DNA from: UBA1876 sp964515395
Lineage (GTDB): Bacteria; Synergistota; Synergistia; Synergistales; Thermovirgaceae
Length of the DNA stretch: 24,066 bases
Assembly: GCA_964515395.1 (NCBI GenBank)
Contig: CAZERC010000024.1
Span: 1-24,066, forward strand
Direction: 5' to 3'
Shown here: positions 1 to 5,963 of the stretch, piece by piece
Layout: each line of letters starts with the position of its first letter
Position numbering within the stretch: the stretch's first letter is position 1
Made by a program: the position numbers and the translations under genes
Notes under the pieces: model-generated
Seen by the model: the letters and a program-made list of their open reading frames with translations, nothing else
Told to the model about the DNA's origin: nothing
Databases searched by the model: none

Positions 1-55
1 CGACGTGACCGCCTCGCAAAGGCTTTTCTACCGACAGTTGCAGCTACCCGGACAA

Positions 56-865
56 TCAGGAAGGGTTCTTCCTCGCCGAAATGAAGGCGCTCGCCAGGGA
101 GCCGCTGACGTTCCGGGAAATCTCGGCCGAGAGGTGGGGAAACAGGTTTTGGAGTTCTTCTTCCGAAAAGGTAAAAACCCGCTCGCGTTCGACGGAAACA
201 ACAGAGAAGCCGGCTTCCTCAAGCATTCGGCGATAGTCTTCCTCCGGCAAAGCCCCCGCCACGCAGCCGGCCCATGCGGACAGGCTGTTGCGGACTTCCA
301 CGGGCACCGGCTTCGTGAAGACCATGTCCGAGACAGCCATTCTTCCACCCGCCGCAAGCACCCTGTGAATCTGGCGGAAAACCTTCTCCTTGTCGGGCGA
401 CAGGTTGATGACGCAGTTGGAAATCACCACATCGACGCTGTCGTCGGAAAGGGGTATGTCTTCCAGGTACCCCTCCATGAAGGAGACATTCTCGATCCCC
501 CACGCCTTTTGGTTGGCCCTGGCCCGTTCCAGCATTTCAGGTGTCATGTCCAGGCCGTACACCATTCCCTCGGGCCCCGTCTCCAGTGCGGCCAGAAAAA
601 CATCGTACCCCGTGCCGCACCCCAGGTCGAGGACCCGTTCCCCCTTCCGAAGGCGGGCCTTCTTCGTCGGACTGCCGCACCCGAAGGACCGACCCTGCAT
701 ATTTTCGGGAATCTTCGAAAGCTCTTTTTCGTCGTAGATATCGGCCGTTATGGGATCACTGCCGGTGGAGCAGCATTCGCCGGATCCGCAGCAGGACGTC
801 CCCGACTTTACGGCTTCGGCGTATTTCTTTTTGATTTCCTCCCTGAGATTATCCATTCTTTTCAT
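56..865 (-). CDS. arsM: Arsenite methyltransferase (ArsM-like)
   Basis: This is a 269-aa SAM-dependent methyltransferase that would methylate As(III) in the cytoplasm. The SAM-binding motif VLDLGCGTGYD lies near residues 78-88. The three cysteines expected to bind arsenic are present: Cys63 in SFGCGSP, Cys151 in SNCVINLSPDK and Cys201 in WAGCVAGAL. The SNCVINL block is highly characteristic of ArsM. The N-terminus also has two vicinal Cys pairs, in SCCGSGECC (residues 24-32). An open frame reaches 1039, but those codons overlap the upstream regulator. I chose ATG 865, four bases after the regulator stop, with a GAAAGGGG ribosome binding site about 12 nt upstream; ATG 856 is an alternative. 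It is co-transcribed with the MarR-type gene. The assignment is firm. Arsenic specificity is inferred from the cysteine pattern. Confidence 0.92.
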   Translation of the reverse strand: MKRMDNLREEIKKKYAEAVKSGTSCCGSGECCSTGSDPITADIYDEKELSKIPENMQGRSFGCGSPTKKARLRKGERVLDLGCGTGYDVFLAALETGPEGMVYGLDMTPEMLERARANQKAWGIENVSFMEGYLEDIPLSDDSVDVVISNCVINLSPDKEKVFRQIHRVLAAGGRMAVSDMVFTKPVPVEVRNSLSAWAGCVAGALPEEDYRRMLEEAGFSVVSVERERVFTFSEEELQNLFPHLSAEISRNVSGSLASAFISARKNPS

Positions 866-869
866 CGAA

Positions 870-1424
870 TCATCGAACCCCTTTCGAACAACAAAAGCTT
901 TGCGCCTTGCCTTCAGGCGGATCAACATCCTCAAGGGCATCGGCCAAGAATCCCAGGCACTGGGACAGTGACTTTCGAACGACTTCCGGGATTTCCTGCA
1001 GAACCCGCCGGAAATACCCATCCATAAGCCTTTCGACACCTTCGTAATGCTCCCGTCCCGCGTCGGTCAGGCCCAACCTCACATACCGCCGGTCAGGATT
1101 CCCCGGGTGACGTTCCGCGAGCCCTTCCGATACCAGCGAATCGGCAAGCCGGCTCGCCGTGCTCTTGTCCACACCGAGCATGCCCGCCAGTTCCGTCACC
1201 GAGAGATCCCCTGCCCGCCCAAGTACCGTCAGGCAGTGGCATTCGGCGATCGTCAATTTGCAACATTCCGCCCGGCCGCTTTCGAGCAGCCCCATGGCCC
1301 TGACNNNNNNNNNNNNNNNNNNNNNNNNNNNNNNNNNNNNNNNNNNNNNNNNNNNNNNNNNNNNNNNNNNNNNNNNNNNNNNNNNNNNNNNNNNNNNNNN
1401 NNNNACCTGAACGTCTTCAGACAT
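870..1424 (-). CDS. MarR-family regulator, interrupted by assembly gap
   Basis: A winged-helix repressor lies directly upstream of arsM. The readable part after the gap contains LSVTELAGMLGVDKSTASRL (recognition helix) and the wing LVSEGLAERHPGNPDRRYVRLGLT, typical of MarR proteins. The start is ATG 1424 with GAGGTGA 5 nt upstream; only about seven N-terminal residues are readable before 100 Ns. Upstream of the DNA-binding helix sits a cysteine cluster, AECCKLTIAECHC, and the C-terminus carries FCCSKGVR. Vicinal cysteines next to an arsM gene suggest that the protein senses As(III) by thiol binding. That is inference. The real number of residues inside the gap is unknown because 100 Ns is a placeholder. 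It is not an ArsR/SmtB protein by its wing sequence. Confidence 0.82.
   Translation of the reverse strand: MSEDVQXXXXXXXXXXXXXXXXXXXXXXXXXXXXXXXXXXVRAMGLLESGRAECCKLTIAECHCLTVLGRAGDLSVTELAGMLGVDKSTASRLADSLVSEGLAERHPGNPDRRYVRLGLTDAGREHYEGVERLMDGYFRRVLQEIPEVVRKSLSQCLGFLADALEDVDPPEGKAQSFCCSKGVR
1305..1404. other. Assembly gap of 100 N
   Basis: Exactly 100 Ns interrupt the MarR-type gene. The round number is the usual placeholder for a gap of unknown size. I see no repeated sequence at its two edges, unlike the second gap in this window. Confidence 0.97.
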
Positions 1425-1450
1425 GATCGTCACCTCGGAATATATGTTAT

Positions 1451-1473
1451 ATGCAACAGTTGTATAATGCAAC
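1451..1473 (-). promoter_or_regulatory. Overlapping dyad operators and promoter of the regulator-arsM operon
   Basis: Two interleaved dyads share the half-site GTTGTAT. The first is ATGCAACAGTTGTAT (1451-1465), with 7-bp arms and one mismatch. The second is GTTGTATAATGCAAC (1459-1473). On the minus strand this gives TTGCAT followed 15-17 nt later by TATAAC/TAACAT, a plausible promoter, 27 nt or more before ATG 1424. MarR proteins bind dyads of this size overlapping their own promoters, so autorepression is the natural reading. Binding by this protein is inference. Confidence 0.6.
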
Positions 1474-1524
1474 TATATATGACGATCCTTGCTGAGGCAT
1501 TCAACAAAACTGCTCAGAAAATTT

Positions 1525-2157
1525 TTATGATACTTGCAATTTGTGCCTGAAATTCGCCGCAGCGGCGCGGATGTCGGAAGCCCCGACGATGGCGCCGATG
1601 ACGGCCACTCCCGAAACGCCGACGCCGAGGATTTCAGGCACGACTTCAACGGTGATGCCCCCGATTGCGACGCAGGGGAGCGACACGGCCCGGGCGACTT
1701 TCCGGAGACCTTCAGGCCCGATGACCCGGGCGTCACTCTTGCTCCGTGTCGGAAAGACGGCCCCCACGCCAAGGTAATCGGCTCCGTTCTTTTCCGCTTC
1801 GACAGCCGCTTCCGGCGTCCGTGCCGTGGCCCCGATGATGAAATCTTTCGGAGCAAGACGACGAGCGACGGCCACGGGCAGGTCCTCCGCCCCGAGGTGA
1901 ACACCGTCGGCCCCGGCGGCAAGGGCGATATCAAGGCGGTCGTTGACGATGAAAAGCGCGCCATGGGCATCGCAGAGTTTCCGGAATTCCAGCGCCTCGT
2001 CATACAGGTCTCGTGAGGTTGCCTCCTTGTGGCGGAGCTGGATCGCCCCGGCGCCGCCCTCCAGGGCCAGCCGGGCTTGCTCTGCCATGGTTCGGCCGGA
2101 TCCCTGGACGGGATCCGGAATAACGTACAGCCTCAGTCTGGCGGCAAGGGTTCTCAT
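1525..2157 (-). CDS. thiE: Thiamine-phosphate synthase
   Basis: This 210-aa TIM-barrel enzyme joins HMP-pyrophosphate and thiazole phosphate to make thiamine monophosphate. Family motifs are clear: GAIQLRHKEAT near residues 37-47, NDRLDIALAAGADGVHLG for substrate binding, GADYLGVGAVFPTRSK for the pyrophosphate loop, and VAIGGI near the C-terminus. Length is normal for ThiE. The ATG overlaps the thiM stop by 4 nt, so the gene is translationally coupled as the last member of the thiW-thiD-thiM-thiE operon. With no thiC or thiG here, the operon looks like a salvage pathway. No clear intrinsic terminator follows the gene. Confidence 0.96.
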   Translation of the reverse strand: MRTLAARLRLYVIPDPVQGSGRTMAEQARLALEGGAGAIQLRHKEATSRDLYDEALEFRKLCDAHGALFIVNDRLDIALAAGADGVHLGAEDLPVAVARRLAPKDFIIGATARTPEAAVEAEKNGADYLGVGAVFPTRSKSDARVIGPEGLRKVARAVSLPCVAIGGITVEVVPEILGVGVSGVAVIGAIVGASDIRAAAANFRHKLQVS

Positions 2158-2978
2158 GGCAAAACCTCCAGGGGGAACGGGCCCTCCACACGTTCGTTCA
2201 TACCGCTGGAAAGCCTTTCAGGTTCCAGGGCGGCAAGGGCATCGATAAAGGCGTTCTTCCAGGAAGCCGGCCAGGGGGAGTTCCCTGCTTCCTCTGCGGC
2301 GATCCTGAACGCAAGAAGGGCCGTCACCGCGGCCGGAAGCGGATCGGCCACGGCCATGCAGGCCGCCATGACGCTTCCCAGGGCGCAGCCGCTTCCCGGC
2401 ACTTTCGGCAACAGTGCGGACCCGCCGCGGATCTTCCATAAAGCGCGGCCATCAGTAACCCTGTCCACGGCCCCCGTGGAAACGACGACAACCGGGGCCC
2501 TTTCCCCTCTTGTGATCTCCTTCAATGCTTTTTCGATCTTTCCGGCTCCGGAACTCTCGACACCTTTCATGGATCCCCACGCCCCGCCAAGACGGGCGAT
2601 TTCGGCCTCGTTTCCCTTGACAGCGGTGATTCGGCCCTTGGCAAGGAGCGAGTCGATCCAGTCCGTCCGAAACAGGGTGAGACCGTATCCCACCACATCC
2701 AGCAGACAGGGTTTCCCACGCTGCAAACCTGACAGGGCTTCGGTGAAAGCCTTGGGAGAAAACCCACCGGGCATCCCTGTGTTGAGAAGGAGGACATCGG
2801 CACCGGAGGCAATCATCCGGGCCTCTTCAGGATGGGAGGACATGACCGGCGAGGCCCCTGCAGCCGCCGTCACCTCCGCCTGAAAGGGCGCGGCTACTGT
2901 ATTGGTAAGCTGATAGACCAACGGACGTTTTTTCCTGATACGCTCCCAGACTTTTCCTGGGTCGGCCGGACAGGTCAT
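2154..2978 (-). CDS. thiM: Hydroxyethylthiazole kinase
   Basis: This 274-aa kinase of the ribokinase-like fold phosphorylates 5-(2-hydroxyethyl)-4-methylthiazole, feeding ThiE with salvaged thiazole. Recognisable blocks are YQLTNTVAAPFQAEVTAAAGASPVMSSHPEEA near the N-terminus, ADVLLLNTG, PCLLDVVGYG (family: DPVGxG), TAVKGNEAEI, and the phosphate-loop VPGSGCALG, which keeps the Cys of the family's GTGCxLG motif. Length is normal. It overlaps thiD upstream and thiE downstream by 4 nt each. In the DPVG block, DVVG replaces Pro with Val, a mild departure from consensus. Confidence 0.95.
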   Translation of the reverse strand: MTCPADPGKVWERIRKKRPLVYQLTNTVAAPFQAEVTAAAGASPVMSSHPEEARMIASGADVLLLNTGMPGGFSPKAFTEALSGLQRGKPCLLDVVGYGLTLFRTDWIDSLLAKGRITAVKGNEAEIARLGGAWGSMKGVESSGAGKIEKALKEITRGERAPVVVVSTGAVDRVTDGRALWKIRGGSALLPKVPGSGCALGSVMAACMAVADPLPAAVTALLAFRIAAEEAGNSPWPASWKNAFIDALAALEPERLSSGMNERVEGPFPLEVLP

Positions 2979-3811
2979 CGGTGATCCTCCAGCCAGGGCA
3001 TCGAAACGGCGTGGCCTACCGGGCCGGGCCCCCTGCCGGGCCGAAAACCCTGTCTCAGGGCAGCCTGAAGATAGGTCAACCCCCTCTCGACGGCCTTTTC
3101 AAGGGGATACCCTGCGGCCAGCTCCGCCGCTATGGCGGCGCTCAGGGTGCATCCCGTGCCGTGAGTGTCGGACGTGGCGATCCTCTCATGGCGAAATACC
3201 CGCACAAGGCCGTCATGGTAGAGATCCGTCACCTCTTCGCCGCTTCCATGACCTCCCTTGACCAGGACCGCCCCGGCCCCCATTTCCCTTATTTTTTCCG
3301 CCGCCTTCTGCATGTGTTCAAGGCTTGCCACGGAAAAACCGACCAGGCGCTCGGCCTCGGGCAGGTTGGGTGTTACCAGTTCGGCCAGGGGAATCATGCG
3401 GTTTTTTATCGTTTCCTCCGCCTTTTCAGCCAAAAGCGGGTCGCCGGACTGGGCCACCATGACGGGGTCGACCACGAGATGCCCGGGACCGTATGCTTCG
3501 AACACGGAAGCCACCGCCTCGATAATGGCACTTTCGGCCAGCATGCCCGTTTTTGCCGCCCCCACGGGAAAGTCCGACAGGACCGCTTCCAACTGGCGCC
3601 TGACGCTTTCCGGCGAGGCCGTCTCCACATGATGGACGCCCAGGCTGTTCTGGGCCGTCAATGCCGTTATCGCGCTGGTCCCGAAAACCCTCAGGGCCGC
3701 GAAAGTCTTGAGATCGGCCTGAATCCCGGCACCGCCGCCGGAATCGCTTCCGGCCACGGTCAGGGCGATCCCCCGGTACATGGAACCATTGGAAAAAACC
3801 GAATTTGTCAT
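2975..3811 (-). CDS. thiD: Hydroxymethylpyrimidine/phosphomethylpyrimidine kinase
   Basis: This 278-aa single-domain ThiD phosphorylates HMP twice to give HMP-PP, the pyrimidine substrate of ThiE. Motifs: ALTVAGSDSGGGAGIQADLKTF at residues 16-37, GAAKTGML, VVDPVMVAQSGDPLL, LVTPNLPEAERL, AVLVKGGHG and the anion-hole DTHGTGCTLSAAIAAELA. ATG 3811 overlaps the thiW stop by 4 nt and has AGGAAG about 9 nt upstream. It is not fused to ThiE or ThiN. The assignment is secure. Confidence 0.96.
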   Translation of the reverse strand: MTNSVFSNGSMYRGIALTVAGSDSGGGAGIQADLKTFAALRVFGTSAITALTAQNSLGVHHVETASPESVRRQLEAVLSDFPVGAAKTGMLAESAIIEAVASVFEAYGPGHLVVDPVMVAQSGDPLLAEKAEETIKNRMIPLAELVTPNLPEAERLVGFSVASLEHMQKAAEKIREMGAGAVLVKGGHGSGEEVTDLYHDGLVRVFRHERIATSDTHGTGCTLSAAIAAELAAGYPLEKAVERGLTYLQAALRQGFRPGRGPGPVGHAVSMPWLEDHR

Positions 3812-4374
3812 TTCTCATCTTCCTTCCTGAATCCCGTCCGTTTCAAAAGGGCGAGCACCGCCAGGCCGATGAAGGCCCCTGGGACGCTGCTGGCCAAAAA
3901 GACCGGCATCAAGACGCCGAAGCCCACGGCGGAGTCCATCGACGGCGCGATGATAACCGCCGAGAGCCAGGCACCGACGATTCCTGTTCCCAGCGGCTCC
4001 GCCAGGGCGGCCAGGTCCTTTCCGACAAGCTTCCACGCGAGACCGACGGCGAGGGCGCCAGGGATGCTTCCCGGGAAGGCAAAGAGCGTCCCCGTGCCCA
4101 GCATGTTCCGGATGACGCTGGCCACAAAGGCTGCCGCGGCCGCCCACCATGGCCCCAGAAGAACCCCGGCCACGGCGTTGACCGCGTGCTGGAAGGGAAA
4201 GCATTTCGTCGGGCCCACGGGAATGGAGAGCCCCGAAAGGAGCACCGCCACGGCACACAGAAGGCCTGCCGTTGTGACGGTTCTGATTTTGAAATATCGC
4301 ACAGACTGTTGCAGAAGGGATCCCTCCTCCGCCGGACCATTCCCGGGAGAAGGGGAGAAGGGGGAATCTTTCAT
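3808..4374 (-). CDS. thiW: ThiW, thiazole/thiamine-precursor ECF transporter S component
   Basis: This 188-aa membrane protein has about five to six hydrophobic segments: TVTTAGLLCAVAVLLSGLSI, AVAGVLLGPWWAAAAAFVASVI, GSIPGALAVGLAW, GTGIVGAWLSAVIIA and SVPGAFIGLAVLALL. The block VGPTKCFPFQHAVNAVAGVLLGP is typical of ThiW. ThiW acts as the substrate-binding subunit of an ECF transporter thought to import hydroxyethylthiazole, which fits the thiM kinase two genes downstream. No ECF ATPases are present in the window, so it would share a housekeeping energising module encoded elsewhere. The frame is open to 4413, but those codons lie inside the TPP riboswitch. ATG 4374, with AAGGG 7 nt upstream, is the start. 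Confidence 0.92.
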   Translation of the reverse strand: MKDSPFSPSPGNGPAEEGSLLQQSVRYFKIRTVTTAGLLCAVAVLLSGLSIPVGPTKCFPFQHAVNAVAGVLLGPWWAAAAAFVASVIRNMLGTGTLFAFPGSIPGALAVGLAWKLVGKDLAALAEPLGTGIVGAWLSAVIIAPSMDSAVGFGVLMPVFLASSVPGAFIGLAVLALLKRTGFRKEDEK

Positions 4375-4377
4375 GTG

Positions 4378-4467
4378 CCTTCCCTTCGCCGGCATGACCC
4401 GGATCAGGTTCAAGGGGTCGGGGTTTTGAACCCCCTCTCAGCCGGTCGCACCGACTCCCCCGTGCTT
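4378..4467 (-). promoter_or_regulatory. TPP riboswitch (THI element)
   Basis: The minus strand reads the classic THI box. CTGAGA falls at about 4441-4436 after a P2 stem (GTCGGT/ACCGGC). A GGGG/CCCC P3 hairpin follows, then CCTGATCCGGGTCATGCCGG (4408-4389) and GCGAAGGGAAG. TPP binding is established for this motif and lowers expression of thi genes. The last conserved box ends only a few bases before thiW ATG 4374. Its AAGGG (4386-4382) is the best ribosome binding site available, so ligand binding should block initiation directly, with no separate expression platform. I could not draw a convincing P1 helix. Confidence 0.95.
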
Positions 4468-4476
4468 TCAGATAAA

Positions 4477-4482
4477 ATTGTA
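4477..4482 (-). promoter_or_regulatory. Probable thi operon promoter (extended -10)
   Basis: The minus strand reads TGCTACAAT, an extended -10 of the TGnTATAAT type, at 4485-4477. No good -35 is seen. Transcription would begin near 4470, a few bases before the riboswitch aptamer, which supports the assignment. Confidence 0.55.
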
Positions 4483-4530
4483 GCACACCAGGCGCATGAA
4501 ATGCGATTTACATCGAGAGAGGATGCAAGA

Positions 4531-4563
4531 GCCCTGAATCAAGGGCGGAATCGCGCCGATTCC
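4531..4563. repeat. Two abutting perfect hairpins
   Basis: GCCCT-GAATCA-AGGGC (4531-4546) is followed with no gap by GGAATCG-CGC-CGATTCC (4547-4563). They lie in the 4483-4607 stretch between the divergent thi and transglycosylase promoters, outside either predicted transcript. No T-tract follows on either strand. The same intergenic region has a small dyad, CGCATGAAATGCG, near 4493-4505. Function unknown. Confidence 0.5.
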
Positions 4564-4607
4564 AGGACTGTCAATATTTCACTTCAAGACAATACTTTAT
4601 ACGATAC

Positions 4608-4635
4608 TTGCATCTTTCGCGCAATTCGGTATAAT
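4608..4635 (+). promoter_or_regulatory. Sigma-70-type promoter of the transglycosylase gene
   Basis: TTGCAT (4608-4613), a 16-nt spacer and a perfect TATAAT (4630-4635) lie about 75 nt before the proposed start at 4718. Confidence 0.65.
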
Positions 4636-4717
4636 CCATGATCCAGTATCCGGTTTGGAACCTTTACAAAAACTGTGAAATTACAGGGATATTTTCCCGA
4701 CAAGGAGGAATCTTCCG

Positions 4718-5449
4718 ATTCTGTACAAACTGAGAGAATGCGCCAAGGCAGTCCTGCTGGGCGGCCTTGTGTGTCTTGTCGTCGGCCTGGTTGCCGGCGG
4801 CAGCCTGACCCACTCTCCACCTGCCGTCTTCGCGAGACAGGCTGAGGTACGACAAAGGGCAATCATGTTTGATGCCATCGATGAATCCGTACATTCCGCA
4901 CTCGAAAAGACGGGGCTTTCAGCACGGAAGCTTTTCGCCTGGTCCCAGAAACACCCTGCTTCGAACATCCGCTATCTCTGGGGATGGGAGCGCCGGGACC
5001 AGAAGAACGCCGCCGTCATCGCCCTTTACATCGCTTCCCAGAACAGGGATATCAAGCCTTTGGAGACCTGGAGACAGGCCGTATCCTTCGTTCACTACAG
5101 CCGGAAGTACGAGGTACCCCTCGGGCTGGCTGTAGCGGTGGCAAACACCGAAAGTCACTTCAAGTCCGAAGCGACGAGCGGCTACGGCGCCATGGGCGTC
5201 ATGCAGGTCGCCTGGCACGTCCACGAACATCTTCTGAAGGCAAACGGCATTGCCGCCGCGAAAGATCTCCATGACCCCGAAACGGGCATCGCTGCGGGAA
5301 CCCTGCTGCTTTCGCGCTATCTCAACCATTACGGGAACACCCAGCGGGCTTTGGGCCGTTATTACGGCGGCGCTGTCAGCCGGTACTGGCCGAAGGTTTC
5401 ACGCTATTGGACAAACGTGAAAAACTGGGGACTCAAGACGGAAATCTAG
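4718..5449 (+). CDS. SLT-type lytic transglycosylase, probable ATT start
   Basis: This is a secreted or membrane-anchored muramidase-like enzyme of about 243 aa that cleaves peptidoglycan. The catalytic domain shows the SLT signature: YEVPLGLAVAVANTESHF (catalytic Glu in NTES), then SGYGAMGVMQVAWHVH, then DPETGIAAGTLLLSRYLNHYG and ALGRYYGG. No ATG, GTG or TTG lies well placed near the strong AAGGAGG at 4702-4708. Nine nt after it is ATT 4718, followed by CTG TAC AAA. Reading from there gives a charged stretch and a hydrophobic signal/anchor segment, AVLLGGLVCLVVGLVAGG. The first conventional start, GTG 4769, would cut this segment in half and has no ribosome binding site. CTG 4721 is another option. 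A base error in ATG is also possible. Confidence 0.8.
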   Translation: MLYKLRECAKAVLLGGLVCLVVGLVAGGSLTHSPPAVFARQAEVRQRAIMFDAIDESVHSALEKTGLSARKLFAWSQKHPASNIRYLWGWERRDQKNAAVIALYIASQNRDIKPLETWRQAVSFVHYSRKYEVPLGLAVAVANTESHFKSEATSGYGAMGVMQVAWHVHEHLLKANGIAAAKDLHDPETGIAAGTLLLSRYLNHYGNTQRALGRYYGGAVSRYWPKVSRYWTNVKNWGLKTEI

Positions 5450-5458
5450 CTCCAGGCT

Positions 5459-5780
5459 TCAGCGTCTGAAACGCCCGATGTACGCATCGACGTCGAATTT
5501 CCGGCGGCGTTCATGTACCGGACCTTTCCGAAAACCGGCCTCTCGGGCCAGGCCCTGTCTTGGACGCCGCCGATGCTCCAGGCCACCCCGGCATACCCGT
5601 TCGGGGCCAAGCCTGTCCGGTTCATACCTGTCGTTGAGTTCTATCGCCGTCTCCATGACCCCTTCGGGCGAAGACCAGGGCCCGGTTGTCCCCTACCCGC
5701 TGGTCGCGGCTCATCCAGGAGATCACCGGCCCCTCGCCGAATTGTTCCCTGTTCAGTGCAAAAAGAAGGTCCCTTTTCAT
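5459..5780 (-). pseudogene. Class II CPD photolyase remnant (internal deletion, frameshifts)
   Basis: The reading begins at ATG 5780, with GGAGG 5 nt upstream, as a photolyase N-terminus: GEGPVISWMSRDQRVGDNRALVFA. At about 5668 it jumps, out of frame, to the extreme C-terminus of the same family: PEGVMETAIELNDRYEPD. A further +1 shift near 5603 leads to NGYAGVAWSIGGVQDRAW and PERPVFGKVRYMN. Another shift near 5508, with a few bases lost, leads to RRKFDVDAYIGRF. Class II photolyases are about 450-460 aa, so some 330 internal codons, including most FAD-binding residues, are gone. DNRALVF also has Arg in place of the conserved Trp. The start, ribosome binding site and both termini survive, which points to recent decay. 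Confidence 0.88.
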
Positions 5781-5820
5781 GGCTTCCTCCACAATCAAGC
5801 ATGATCGCCTCTTTTGCTCT

Positions 5821-5862
5821 TTGTTCCCGGAAACCGGTGCAAAATCCGGGTTCCCGGAACAA
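5821..5862 (+). repeat. Imperfect inverted repeat resembling a cobalamin riboswitch core
   Basis: The arms 5821-5835 and 5849-5862 pair with one bulge and one mismatch. They enclose GGTGCAAAATCCG. The plus strand reads GGAAACCGGTGCAAAATCC, like the conserved cobalamin-riboswitch core, followed by AAAAGCGGGAACCCC and GCCGGTCAGG (to about 5894). The typical 3' box is not intact. No plus-strand gene follows, because corA points the other way. It may be a decayed riboswitch. Low confidence in identity, high confidence in the inverted repeat. Confidence 0.4.
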
Positions 5863-5891
5863 CGAAAAGCGGGAACCCCTCTCTGCCGGTC

Positions 5892-5928
5892 AGGTTATCC
5901 ACATCAATCCTGTGGACAACCTGGATAA
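5892..5928. other. DnaA-box cluster at the corA 3' end
   Basis: AGGTTATCCACA (5892-5903) and TGTGGACAACCT (5911-5922) form a 12-bp inverted repeat with one mismatch and a 7-bp spacer. They contain TTATCCACA, a perfect DnaA box, and TTGTCCACA on the minus strand. A third near-box, TTATCCAGG, overlaps at 5928-5920. This lies about 12 kb from the dnaA 3' side. No T-tract follows, so it is not an obvious terminator. Binding by DnaA is inferred from the motif. Confidence 0.6.
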
Positions 5929-5963
5929 CTCGCTGACTCGGCATTCAGTGAAATCAAGGCCAG

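Noticed and set aside
5..1027. 340-codon plus-strand open frame
   Set aside because: It is antisense to arsM and shows no family motif; GC-rich antisense frames stay open by chance.
1497..1520. Possible terminator after thiE
   Set aside because: CTGAGGCA/TGCTCAG pairs with a bulge, but no T-run follows on the minus strand, where it would be needed.
2981..4641. Long plus-strand frames opposite thiD and thiW, running into the riboswitch
   Set aside because: They are antisense to well-supported genes and cross a TPP riboswitch; their composition is not protein-like.
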